NCBI GenBank assembly: GCA_002118135.1
Contig: BDIU01000051.1
Location: 62,001 to 126,000, forward strand
Source: Trebouxia sp. TZW2008
Lineage: Eukaryota; Chlorophyta; Trebouxiophyceae; Trebouxiales; Trebouxiaceae
Direction: 5' to 3'
Length of the DNA: 64,000 bases
The position numbers and the translations under genes are program-made. Positions 19,701 through 30,700 of this stretch are shown here, piece after piece (positions within the stretch are counted from its first letter, which is position 1; each line of letters starts with the position of its first letter). Under the pieces are notes generated by a model. The model saw only the letters and a program-made list of their open reading frames with translations. It made no database searches and was not told the DNA's origin.

Positions 19701-22700
19701 GTTGTTCAAAGCAGTAACGCTGCATCTCCAACATCAAGTGATTGCACTGCTATCAGGAACAGCCTCATGGTGAGCGTGCCAACATATCATGCTGCTTGCT
19801 GCTGCTGCTTGTCATATCTGCTTTGTTTGTCTTCGTTCATCATAGTCAATGTTGGTGAGTGGACAGATTATGACTGAGCAATGCGTCAGTGTTCCATGTC
19901 AAGGAATTGCGTTGCCTGCATCGGCATGAACCTTGAGTACGTTTTCTTACACTATCTGCTGCGTCACTCCTCTGCGGCACAAGCATAACATAGCAGCAGC
20001 TTCTCCCTAAGCTTGTGACGTGTTGGTCGTCAGTGTGCCTTGCTTTGTACAATCTGTGTTGCACAGCCAAAAGCAAAGTCAATGCATGCCCTGCTTCTGT
20101 GTTGCACAGGCAAGACCAAAGTCGATTCATGCCCTGTTGTTGACCACCAGTACCTCAACGAGGCTACCAACACTAAACTCTGTTGTTTGATCATGACTGT
20201 TGATCCCTGTTACTTTTACACCAGTAAGCCCATTGTTTACATGGCATGCGCGTTTGAGCCTGTCTCCATACACCTGCTGATACTCCTTGCTCATGCTCTC
20301 ACACATACATGGCGTCCATCAGATGTGGTACTGTCCCAGTGCAAGGTTTGCATGTCAAAGTATGAACTGTCTTCTGATACCAGCATCCTTGGAAGTCAAT
20401 TGCATGATGAATTGATCAATCGGTGTTTCAGTCAATCAATGAACCAATCAATCCATCAATCAATCCATCCATCAATCCATCAATCAATCCTTCCATCAAT
20501 CCATCAATCAACCAATCCATCAATTGATCAATCAAATGGTGACACTTTTCAGGCAGTGCCAAGGCCGGCAATGGGTGACCAAGGTCTTCAGCCTCAGCAG
20601 CAGCAAGGGGGCACAATTGCTGCCCACAGAGGCAATCAGCCAGCACGGGGCGGCCACCGTTTGCCCCTCAGGTTGCCACAGCCCAAGAGGCAGTTCAAGC
20701 ATGAGCCAGCGCTGCAAAACCTGCGTGTGTTGGAGCTGCACTTCATAGGTGAGCCAAAGCCAGACAGGTCCAAGTCTAAGGTTTAGTGCCTTTTACATGA
20801 CAGTTTGTCATTGCAACCATGAGTGTTTTGCTCCTGTATTTCGTTACGCATGAGCAAAAACTGCACTTGAGGTCTTGTGCCTTTCTGGACTGACTTGCAC
20901 TGCAGTTCTACATGTTGTATGTCTGTACAGCAACCAGTCAAGCATAGCATATCCCTCTGACATCAAATTCATCTGCACATGATTGCATGCCAATCCTTTT
21001 GTGCCAGAGCTCTCAGTCCCATTGTGCTCATGCATGTTCCTCTGAGTGGAACTCCGTACATGCAACACCATTCAAGACAGGGCACCAGATATTCAAGACA
21101 TGTGGGCATGCAGGCAGTCTCACGCAGCTGTGCTGACAGGCTTTCCTAATCTGCAGCACTTGACAGTCAATCAGCAAGCGCCCTGTGTCAAGCCACTGCA
21201 GTCCTACATGTTGTATTCCTGTATGACCAAAGCCAGACTGCTTCAAGCCAGATTGTATGGCATGCAGGCAGCCTTATGCAGCTTGTGCTGACTGGCCTTC
21301 CCAGGCTGCAGCACTTGACAGTCAATCAGCAAGCGCCACGTGTAGAGCCTCGCCAGCACGAGTGCTGCACAGCTTTCAGACTGCCCAACAGCCTTTGCAG
21401 CTTTGACTTGACCCAGAGCACATGCCACCTGTGCATTCACTCCCTGGGTGTTCTTCAGTACTTGCCAGCCCTGACTGATGTGGGGCTGCATGGGCCTGCC
21501 CTGGATGACTTCCCTAACGTGGGCACCACTGTTACTAGGTATGAAGCTCCTGCACTATATGCAATATACGTTACAATATACATTCATGCATGCATGGGCC
21601 TGCCCTGACCAACTGCTGTGATACCGTTCAGGAGTCAAGCATGCGTAGCTGCAGCTGGGTCTCTGCTTGTTCCTTGTCCTCCAATTGTGCATATCAGATC
21701 TGCCGAAGCGGTGAATGTAACTACTGCATGCTGACTGCCTGCACCTTTGCACAATTCTGGCATCACTCCACCATTGAGTTCTGCCATATGCAGCCCAGTT
21801 TGCAGCTTATGCAACTTCATGCAGACTGAATTTGGCCTAGGATCTGGAATGACATTGTCTTGCCTGCCTTGCAATGGTCGGATACCGACCCCCCTGGCTG
21901 CGATGCTCATAGCAAGCCAGCTTAGCAACAGGACTTGGGCTACACACACTAGCACTTGCGCTGACACTTGTAACAATAGTCAACACAATTATTATGCAGC
22001 CTGGATTTGGGCAATTCCCAATTGGTGACATCAGAGTCATACCTGCAGCTTGCGTGTAACATCCTTTCGCTGCCATGTGCACCCAATTTTTCTTACAACT
22101 TGTATGCATTTATGCAGGCTGGATTTGGGCAATTCCCAGCTGTTGACAACAGAGTCATACCTGCGGCTTTGGCAGATGACTCACCTTCAAGAGCTTGTGC
22201 TTCCCCACCCTTTGCCGGCTGAAGACACCAGGGTGAGAAATACTGACATCCTAAGGGTCGCGCTTTTTATCTCCACCTATCAAAAAGTTTAAATCTATAT
22301 TGGCAGCAATGTGTGCTTACAGTTTGGCCTCATAGCTCAATGCTTCAATCTTCATGACAACTATACCTGCAATCACATTCTGCAGAGCTTCTGATTTCTG
22401 ATGAGCATCTGAGAGATATTGTGAAACGGCTTGCATGTTGAGAAGATTACACATGATCAGCTGTTCTGAGACTTAGCTAAGGCAAGAGTCACAGCTCCTG
22501 CATCTGCTTGGGTCTTTGAAGCTACAGCGCAACTCATGCTTCTAGAAGACATCTTGTCAACAGGTCATGCTTTTTGATGGGGTCTGACTCATTCAGAGAA
22601 GAGCAGTCTACGCCGTCGGGCAGAATGGGAGCCTCTGTTCATAGAGGCAGCCCAAGATTGACTCATTGATTGCAATCCCACAAACTGCCGTCTATCCTGC

Positions 22701-23587
22701 CACATGGGCATGACACAATGCCAGCATGGCATGTGGGGTGTGCGTTACACTTGATACCAGTCTACACCTGCATGCAGGTGTTTTGCATGGTTTCTTGGCT
22801 CAGGCAGGCCATTTTGTAACATGTTGCTGTTACACACACATGGCTGTGTGGCTCTGCACATGCAGCCATACCTGGCTCATTGTTGCTGTTCACCTACTCA
22901 GTGTCCAATTGTGCTGTTGCAGGTGTACTGCGCTAAGCATTCCTGGCAGATGCGCCGCTTGCCCTCATTCCATGTCACAGTCTACATGGTTTTGCTCACA
23001 TGACTATACATGGCCAGGCAACCTGCTGTTACCGTTTATTATTATCAATGCCACTGCAGCAAAGCGCTGACTGTATCTGAGCAGTGTCTGCTTCTGCTGT
23101 TGCAGGCTCAGGAACTACAGACTCCCCTGAAATAGCATCATGTCCAGCTGCATTACAGCGGCACACCATTAAACAGTCCTGGCAAGTGTGGCACTTGCGT
23201 GCATGCCATGCCACAGCCAGTCTACATGGCTTTACTTACATGGCTATACATGAACAGGCAACTTGCTGTTACAGATTGTACTGACACCATTGCAGCAAAG
23301 CGCTGACTGTATCTGAGCAGAGTCTGCTTCTGCTGTTGCAGGCTCAGGAACTACAGACTCACCTCCAACAGCATCATGTCCAGCTGCATTACAGCGGCAC
23401 AGCAGCAAACGTTCCTGGCAAGTGTGGCACATGCTTGCATCCCATGCCACCAATGGTCAACCCAGTATTTGTTCAAGACGGTCAGGGGTTTATTGAAATG
23501 CCAGATTTGTCCTCTGATGACGATGATGAAATGGATGAGGCGATGCAGATGGCCATTTTGGCAGATGCTGCTTTCAATCCATTTTGA
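16719..23587 (+). CDS. F-box/LRR protein, paralogue A (895 aa)
   Basis: Seven exons (16719-16782, 16871-18345, 18781-19101, 20553-20748, 21268-21538, 22118-22232, 23342-23587) give 895 residues; all phases close. After a basic N-terminus (MPRRRKG) comes an F-box-like segment at about 28-62, with LPQYVLAQVV, then SMRGVCKAWREQA. Such segments bind SKP1, so the protein may recruit substrates to an SCF ubiquitin ligase. The rest contains leucine-rich repeats (LTLHLNLWGVY, LVSLDLSS, LQHLKLTDSL, LSVLDLNRCAF, LRVLELHFIG, LQHLTVNQQ, LTDVGLHG, LQELVLPHPL). The C-terminus is acidic (SSDDDDEMDEAMQ) and ends in MAILADAAFNPF. Paralogue B downstream has the same seven exons, identical phases and several identical exon lengths (321, 271, 115). 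Substrate unknown. No plant F-box/LRR orthologue is recognised. Confidence 0.85.
18570..18700 (+). repeat. two decayed copies of FBL-A exon 3 acceptor region
   Basis: The junction TTATGCAG|TCTTTCGCGGTGACACAGC of exon 18781-19101 has relatives at about 18575 (TGATGTAGTCTTTCACAGTA) and 18635 (TCATGCATTCCTTCTCGATT followed by ACAGAGCCTTTGACTG). Spacing is about 65-140 bases. Both are degraded and broken by stops. Confidence 0.65.
19195..19350 (+). repeat. downstream copy of FBL-A exon 3 donor region
   Basis: The exon end coding for SESFEPVLITTDKVSGQSRP plus its GTAAGA donor recurs 225 bases later as TESPEPVLITTDKVSGQSRP followed by YPHAV and GTAAGAGTC. The copy is open and retains the donor but has no clear acceptor. 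Confidence 0.85.
20411..20537 (+). repeat. (CAAT/CCAT)n tetranucleotide tract
   Basis: About 125 bases of interspersed CAAT, CCAT and CAACC units end 15 bases before the acceptor of FBL-A exon 20553-20748. The unit resembles that in the MnmG intron tract near 2345. Confidence 0.8.
21095..21205 (+). repeat. upstream copy of FBL-A exon 5 start
   Basis: GGCATGCAGGCAGTCTCACG leads into a segment coding for AVLTGFPNLQHLTVNQQAPC, matching LVLTGLPRLQHLTVNQQAPR of exon 21268-21538. The acceptor TGCAG is present, but a small deletion shifts the frame between acceptor and conserved part. Confidence 0.8.
22000..22062 (+). repeat. upstream copy of FBL-A exon 6
   Basis: TATGCAGCCTGGATTTGGGC, then AATTCCCAATTGGTGACATC, then AGAGTCATACCTGCAGCTT copies the acceptor and first 55 bases of exon 22118-22232 about 120 bases upstream. 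Confidence 0.8.
22627..22660. repeat. hairpin-forming dispersed motif, copy 1
   Basis: GGGAGCCTCTGTTCATAGAG followed by GCAGCCCAAGATTG. The arms GCCTCT and AGAGGC pair around a six-base loop. The same 34-base motif with compensated arms occurs at 62587-62620. Confidence 0.55.
22910..23260 (+). repeat. two decayed copies of FBL-A last-exon start
   Basis: The acceptor region of the last exon (TGCTGTTGCAGGCTCAGGAA) recurs at about 23095 with nearly the same following 120 bases (ACTACAGACTCCCCTGAAAT, where TAG breaks the frame), and more weakly at about 22915. The unit is about 190-240 bases and includes the intron segment with CAACCTGCTGTTACCG. Confidence 0.8.
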
Positions 23588-23604
23588 GACTTTAGCCCAA
23601 AGAA

Positions 23605-23712
23605 AGTAGACACTGATGGCCATTTTGGCAGATGCTGCTTTCAATCCGCGCAAAGAAAGTAGGCACCGATGGCCATTTTGGCAGATGCTGCTTTCAATGC
23701 GTTTTGATTTGA
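23605..23712 (+). repeat. two extra copies of the FBL-A C-terminal coding segment after the stop
   Basis: ATGGCCATTTTGGCAGATGC, then TGCTTTCAATCC, the last codons of FBL-A, recur twice immediately downstream (near 23614 and 23669), separated by AAAGAAAGTAG-type linkers. The second ends in GCGTTTTGA, again a stop. They lie in the presumed 3' UTR. Confidence 0.85.
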
Positions 23713-24714
23713 TCTGAAAAAGCAGACACCTTGTTTGAGGTTCTCTGTTCTGGGTTGCTGCAGCTGTTGTAGGTCTCGTGAGCTGTAATGCTGTTCTGTC
23801 TTTACCCATTGGCACCTGAAGGCATGCTTTCGCACTGACCGTGTTGCCGTAGTATGCATGACAAAATGCCACAGTAATGCAGCAGCAATGTCAGCAGCAT
23901 GCTGCGCCAGCGTGGCACTTTTGAACCTCAGTGAGGTTACCAGGCAGGCAATTTTGCCAGGTTGCCCAGGCGCCGCTGAGACTGTCCTTTCACAGGAATT
24001 TTAGGCCTGCATCATGTTACAGAGCGCATATGGGATGAAAGGACATCGCTCACTACACGCCAAGACGCTATTTCGTCACACTGCTACAAATTAGCAGGAG
24101 CTTGCCAAAATCTGCACATTTTACAGCACGCTGCACTGCATTCAGGAAGAATTGCTGTTGCGCTTACATGTGCCTGCTGCAACCAAAGTGCAATGAGGGC
24201 AAGAATTATATTTTGCAAGGGAAAAGCAGGCTCCAACCTTTCAAGAATGACTTGGAGTTCAGGTGTGCCAGGACATGTTGGCTCTAGCAGATGCTGATGT
24301 GCTCTTCGTGTTGCCGGGTTCATGTCATGACATTCAACCGGGTTGTGAAGTTTGGCTGGAATGACACGACAGGTTGGGGGGTTCTGATGGCTTTGCTGAT
24401 TGGTGCATTAGCTAGTCTTCCCAAAAATGGCTTCATATGCATCAGCGTGGGTGTGAGTGGTGTCGCAGCTACTCTCATGTCCAAGTGACCATTGGAGTCC
24501 TTCAGTAGCAATACACATTTAGCTTCTTCTGTGCAACTCTCAGGCAGGTGCCAGAGAGTTGACAAGTTTGCAGCTTCGCGAACGTCTTTCGGCAACAACA
24601 CTCGCATATTGTAAGATGGCGGCCTCGAGGTGCTGCAAGATGGCAGTCTAGAGTAGCAGGGCTTGAGAAGGGAACCAAGCAAGTGACCAGCGGCTGAGGT
24701 TTTCACGTTTTGGA
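23713..24714. other. intergenic region between the F-box/LRR paralogues
   Basis: About 1 kb with no supported gene. A TGTAAT motif near 23784 may be the FBL-A polyadenylation signal. An ORF at 24291-24488 has a hydrophobic stretch (LMALLIGALASLP) but no splice or family support. The last few hundred bases must contain the FBL-B promoter. Confidence 0.4.
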
Positions 24715-27700
24715 ATGGTTCGAAGGAAGGCAGGCGTGAGACGTCCTCAACGCGATGACGCCTCAGCTGGTATGCCCTCGCTGACCATCTGCAATCTCAA
24801 GTTGTTTGCACAATCGATGAGGCGAGCAGGCCCTCGCGCATGTGCAGCCGCTGGATCGTAGTGACGCCTGCTGCACCTGTCGCAGTCACTGACTGGACAA
24901 GCGAATGGGAGCTTCTTCCCAAGGACATACTGGCTCAGGTCGTTGCTCAGAGAAGCAGCTTATGCTGCAAAGTCCGCAGTGTCTGCAAGGCTTGGAGGCA
25001 GCAGGCAATAGCCAATCCAGTGGATGTGGACGTCACTGTGGCTTCTCCTGAAGCGCAGGACAGTCTTGCATTCTGGCTGCAGCAGCAGATTTGCCCCTTG
25101 CCCCTTGCTCAGCGGGCTCAGCGAAAGGCAGCCAGAGATAAGAGGCTTGCACAGCTGGCTGAGCAGCAGACAGCATCACCACGAGATCAAGCACTTCCAG
25201 TGCCAGAGTCATCATGGCCATCTCTGGAAGCATCCTCCTTCCTGCATCACCTTGATGCCTTGATCCAGCACGGCGAGGTTCCAGCAGAGCTTGCCCCATA
25301 TGTAGCTTCCTATGATCTTTCGCAAACCGAGTTTCTAGCGCACTTCTGTGGGCGAGCGACTGATGGCAACAGTCTACTTCTCACTAACAGCTTGGCAGCA
25401 TGGGCTGATAAGTACATAGGCCCTGGAGAAACAGGTGCAGGTCTTTTGCATCAGGCAGCAGCAGATCTTGCTGAGCTGGTTTTCCAGGAGGGACGGGAAG
25501 CTTGGAAAGACCACCTGTCTAGATGGGGTCCCGTCATGCTAGCACACCTGCTTCCCTTCACCCAGCAATCAGCCCAAGGCAGCTCAACATCACCCGATGC
25601 TCCAGATGTCCCTCCAAGCTCAAACACACTGCAGGCCCTTCAGCAGCCTGCTAAGTCTTTACAGAGCGCCCAGGCCGCTGTTCAGCAGATCAACTTGCTC
25701 AAGATCTTCGCCTGGATGAACTACAAGTACCTACCCACACAGTCATGGCCCATGCCAGTCAACGCAGAACTGTCCAACAGTCTGTGGCAGGCGTTACAGA
25801 CTGCTGCAGTTGGACACTTAATCTTGGGGGAGTTTCTAACCCATGGCTTTATTTCGCAGCTCCTGTCACTTCAGTCCTCTTCCAGCACTGCCGGCTTACT
25901 TGGGTTGAAGACCCTCACACTGCACATCAACTTATTTGACAATGCACTGTTTGAGCTTGACAGCGATGGCAACCCTTTCGTCAATGGTTTGCAAGCCCTG
26001 TCTCAGCTAACATCGCTGACGCTGATCTGCAATGGGGAGCACCCAACTGGCAACAAAGTGAAGCACAGCATGTATCCCTATACACTGCTGCACGGCTTGC
26101 CTGACAGTATTCAATCTCTGGCATTGCACAACTTCCGCCAGAGATGGAATGCTTTGGAGCCATTGTCAGACAAGCCAAACTTGGTGAATTTGGACCTGAC
26201 GGGCTCATCAGCCTTCTTCCCAGAGGATCCACAGTCTTGGACTCAACTGCAACAGTTGAAGCTGTGTAGCTCACTGATTTGGCTCAGCAGCGGGCTGGCA
26301 GATTACGGCATATTCAGTGGGATGACCCGCCTGACTGAGCTCAATCTGCAGCGCTGCTTATTTGGAGCATATGCGCCAGGGCGTTTCATCAACACCCATC
26401 ACCTTATGTGTGACAAGATGTCAGTGCCACCTAGTTTGGTTTCCCTCAACTTGTCAACACGATCAGTCAAGGTGAGACACCCCTACCTACGTGCAATCAT
26501 CTTGGAATTGATACACATGCATTGTCAGCGCATGGGTATGGTGCCCATCACCTTCTGTGTTTGGCACCATTCCCATGCGCTGACAATGCCCACTAGTCTG
26601 ATCTCCCTCAATTTGTCAACATGACCTGTCATCCAGACATCAACACCTACATGCAGTCATCTTGAGATATATACACATACCCACTGATAGTGCCTGTCAG
26701 CCTGCTTTTCCTCAATTCGTCAGCAGGATCTGTCAAGGTGCGCTGCGCATCAAGCAACAGATATGCTGATGCACTGCTTCTCAGTGTGTTGCTTGACGTG
26801 CAGGGCTTGAAGCTGACACAGCCTCTGTCTGCTCTTACATCCCTGACTCTTCACTCAGACTGCAACATCAGAGATGCCAAGCCTCCCCTTAGCAGCAAGC
26901 CTGATCTGCGCATCAGCTATAACACCCTGAACAAGGCGTATCACGGCGAGTGGTGGGACCAGCTGAAGCAGCTGCGCACCAAGTGCCCTAACCATGTGTC
27001 CCTGGGGGTGGAGGGGCTATACCCAACAGGCCTGGAGGTGCTGCAACTGCATAGTGAGAACCCAGAGCCTGTCATGATCACCACTGGCAAAATGGGCAAC
27101 TCACCAAAACCATATCCCCACAAGGTAGGTCCCCATCAAGCCCTCCCAAGCTGAGTGTGCATGACTATTCATTATCTGTATGCTGAGGAAAATGGCATGA
27201 TCACCACTGGCAACCAACCAAAGCTATACCATGACAAGGTGGGTCATCATCAGACCCTTCAAAGCAAAGCATGCATAGCTGTTGATTGTGTGTGTTGCCA
27301 TCAACAGGTGGCATGCCACCTTTAAAGCTTTTGTTTGTGCAGAGTGAGTCTTGTCAATCAAAGTGTGGTTGCTGAGGTTGGGTAGTAGCTGTCAAGTTGC
27401 AATTGAAACTTTGTCAGATCACGACAGCTTTGCAAGTGCCAAGCTACTATTCACAGCTGCACCCTGCAACCTGCTTTTGCATGTTGCACATGCACTACGC
27501 ATCATGTTGCACATGCACTACAGCATCATGTTGCAGAGGCTACCAGCACTAAACAAGCAGCACCTTCTTGCGTGCCATGCTCAATCATGACATCACATGT
27601 CCTGTTGCTCAGGCCGTGCCAAATCCTACTGCTGCTGAGCAGAATCCAGCCCTTGCACAGCAAAGTGGCTTGACCGCAAAGGGCCGAACCACCAGGCTGC

Positions 27701-30700
27701 AGCAGCACTTGAAATGCAGTCCGCTGCCCAACTTGCGCATTTTGGAGATCAATGTATCAGGTCTGCCGTCTTTGCCTAGAACAGGACCTGCTTTGCCCTT
27801 GCACAGAGTTACACAAGATGTGTCGTGACATGCATTATGCATTGCAACAGCTTTTGAAGGGCAGGCTGCTGCCCAATGTGCATGTATTGGAGATCACTGT
27901 TTGTTCCCGGCCTGCCTCCTTAGCCTAGAACAGGATCTGCTTTAAGCTTGGGCAGATCAACACAAGGTGTGTGCTGGCATGCATTATGCGTTGCAACAGT
28001 CTTTGACGTGCAGTCCGCTGCCCAATCTGCGTGTTTGAAAGGTTGCCGTTTCAGGTCTGCCTTCTTCATTCAAGCACAGGACCTGCTCCAGGTGTGCACA
28101 AAACAGCGCAGTGCATGTGTTGACAAGCATCACAGGTTGACACCTAGTAGGTGATGGTGCTGACACATAACACATTCACGCGCATGAAAGCACTTTCATT
28201 AATGCAAAGCCTGGACGGCTTTGTGCCCTTCTAGTGTTTGCCAGTGATTGATTGTAGGAGCCGCACCTCAGGCAGCATTACCGGCAGCATCCGGAAGCCT
28301 AGCTTTACCTTTTGGATACGCCGTGCTCTCTCTCTCTCACAAGATTACTGCACATGCAGGCTGCTTATACTACCAGCTTGTGCTGACAGCCCTGCCCAGC
28401 CTCACACACCATGGCCCTGACACTTGAGTACAAAGCAAATCAGTGCTGTATAAGGCCCCCTGGGGTCTTCTTTGCCCCATCCCAAGCACTTTTCCACCAT
28501 CAACCATTCGCTGCATCCAGCAGGATCATGGTGCACATGCAGGCTGCTTGTACCAGCTCATACTGACAGGCCTACCCAGCCTTACACACCACGGCCCTGA
28601 TACCTGAATGCTGAGCAAATCAATGCAGTATCAGATATCAGGGCACTTAAGGTCTCTTTTCTAATACCTCAAGTCTTAGTCCTAGCATCAATGGTACATT
28701 CAGAAGGATCATGGTGCTCATGCAGGCTGCTTATACCAGCTAGTACTGACAGGCCTCCGCAGCCTTACACACCTCACCATTGTCCAGAACAAACCGCGCA
28801 CCGCTGCTTCAAGCTCAAAGAGACACCGACCTGCTAAGCTTCCTGAGTCACTGCTGAGCCTGGACTGGACAAATTATCAGAGAGAGTACGACGTTGAAGA
28901 GCGATTGAAGCATCTACACCACTTGCCACGCCTTGAATGTGTCGGGCTGCATGGCATAGTGGATACTGTCCCTCACTTGCCACCAACTGTCACAAGGTAA
29001 ACACACATGTCTACAAACTTTCTACCCTCGCACACAAAGTGAAGAAGTTCCTGAACTGGACAATTTATCAGAGAGAGTCTGATTTGGAGGAGCGCTCGAA
29101 GCACCTACAACACTTGCCACGCATTGAATCTGTTGGGGTGCATGGCATAGTGGATACTGTCCCTCACTTGCCGCCAACTGTCACAAGGCAGACACACATT
29201 CTCACACCAACCCCCACACTTGCACACAAAGCGAAAAAGTTTTTGGACTGGACAATCTGTCAGAGAGGTTCCGATTTGGAGGAGCGCTTGAAGCATCTGC
29301 ATCATCTGCTGCGCCTTGAATCAGTTGGGCTTCATGGTCTGTTGGATGCTGTCCCTCACTTGCCACCAACACGAGGTAAACACATGTTGTTACGGAGCGC
29401 TTGAAGCATCTGCATCGCCAGCTACGCCTTGAATTTGTTGGGCTGCATGGCATAGTGGATGCTGTCCCTTACTTGCCACCAACTGTCACAAGGTAGACAC
29501 ACATTCTCACACCAACCCCCGCACTTGCACACAAAGCAAAAAAGTTCTTGGACTGGACAGACAATCAGGTATTCTACAGCTTTACGGAGCTCTTGAAGCA
29601 TCTGCATCACTTACCACGCCTCGAATCTGTTGGGCTGCATGGCATAGTGGATGCTGTCCCTCACTTGCCTGTCACAACTGTCACAAGGTAAGCACACCTT
29701 GTTACACACCCTCCACACTTGCACACAAAGTGGATCAGTTCTTGGACTGGACAAACAATCAGGAACACTACAGCTTTACAGAGCGCTTACAGCAACTGTT
29801 GTCTATGCCAGCGTCGAATCTGTTGGGGTGTATGGCACAGTGGACACTGTCCCTCACTTGCCACCAAGTGTCACAAGATCCAACCATGCCAATATATGCA
29901 GCCATCCTGCTCTTGCTCAATTCAGCCATGTATGTACCCTTGATGGTGATAATCACTACACTTTCTAGCATACATTGCTAGGTGTGTGTGGCACAAGTCC
30001 TATCTTGCCAGGCAGGCTTGTCTTGAGCATGATGAAACAGACGTCTAATGTTCAGCTGTTGCAAGTCGGACGGAAGATTGTCATTGACCGTTGATGAAAT
30101 TGTGCCTTTGTGCACCAAAGCTGCTGTCCAAGCTAATTCACTGTATGCTGTGTTGACCTGACAGCATCTCTTCTGACAGTAGGTCAGCACATTGGCGTTC
30201 TGCATTGCAACACCTTGTTGTGGTTGCTATTGCTGAAAGTCTGCATCGCATGGTTGCGCAGCCCTTTCACCCATCAAATACCATATTATTGCTGCCATTG
30301 CTGAAAATCTAGTTTACCTGCTTGCACAACCCTTCCGTCATTCAGCTCTCCGGCCTTATTTGTACTGTGTCAAAGTATGCACACATGCTGCTTGCAATTG
30401 CTGCCACCACTGTTGTTTGCTGCTTGGATCCTTAAAATATATGCACAACCTTTGCCCCGCTCTTGACATCTGCTGCATACATGATGAAGCACTGAAGCAA
30501 AAGTGCTGTTGCAACACAGGCTGGACTTGAGCAGCACTATTGCAAACCACTGGGTTTCATACCGCCAGCTGAAGCGGTGGACGCATCTGTGTGAGCTGGT
30601 GCTACCTTCACCGCTGCCCAGCAATGATGCCTTGGTCAGTATTTGTGTCAAGGCTTGCCTATTTGCTGCAATGCCATGAAGCCTTCTGTTCCCTTCTCAG

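Noticed and set aside
24291..24488. 65-codon ORF with a hydrophobic stretch between FBL-A and FBL-B
   Set aside because: No splice partners, homologue or duplicate in the window; length and composition are compatible with chance.
28997..29900. Regular direct repeats that could suggest a CRISPR array
   Set aside because: Units are whole exon fragments of the adjacent F-box/LRR gene with coding similarity and no short constant repeat with unique spacers; the window is eukaryotic.
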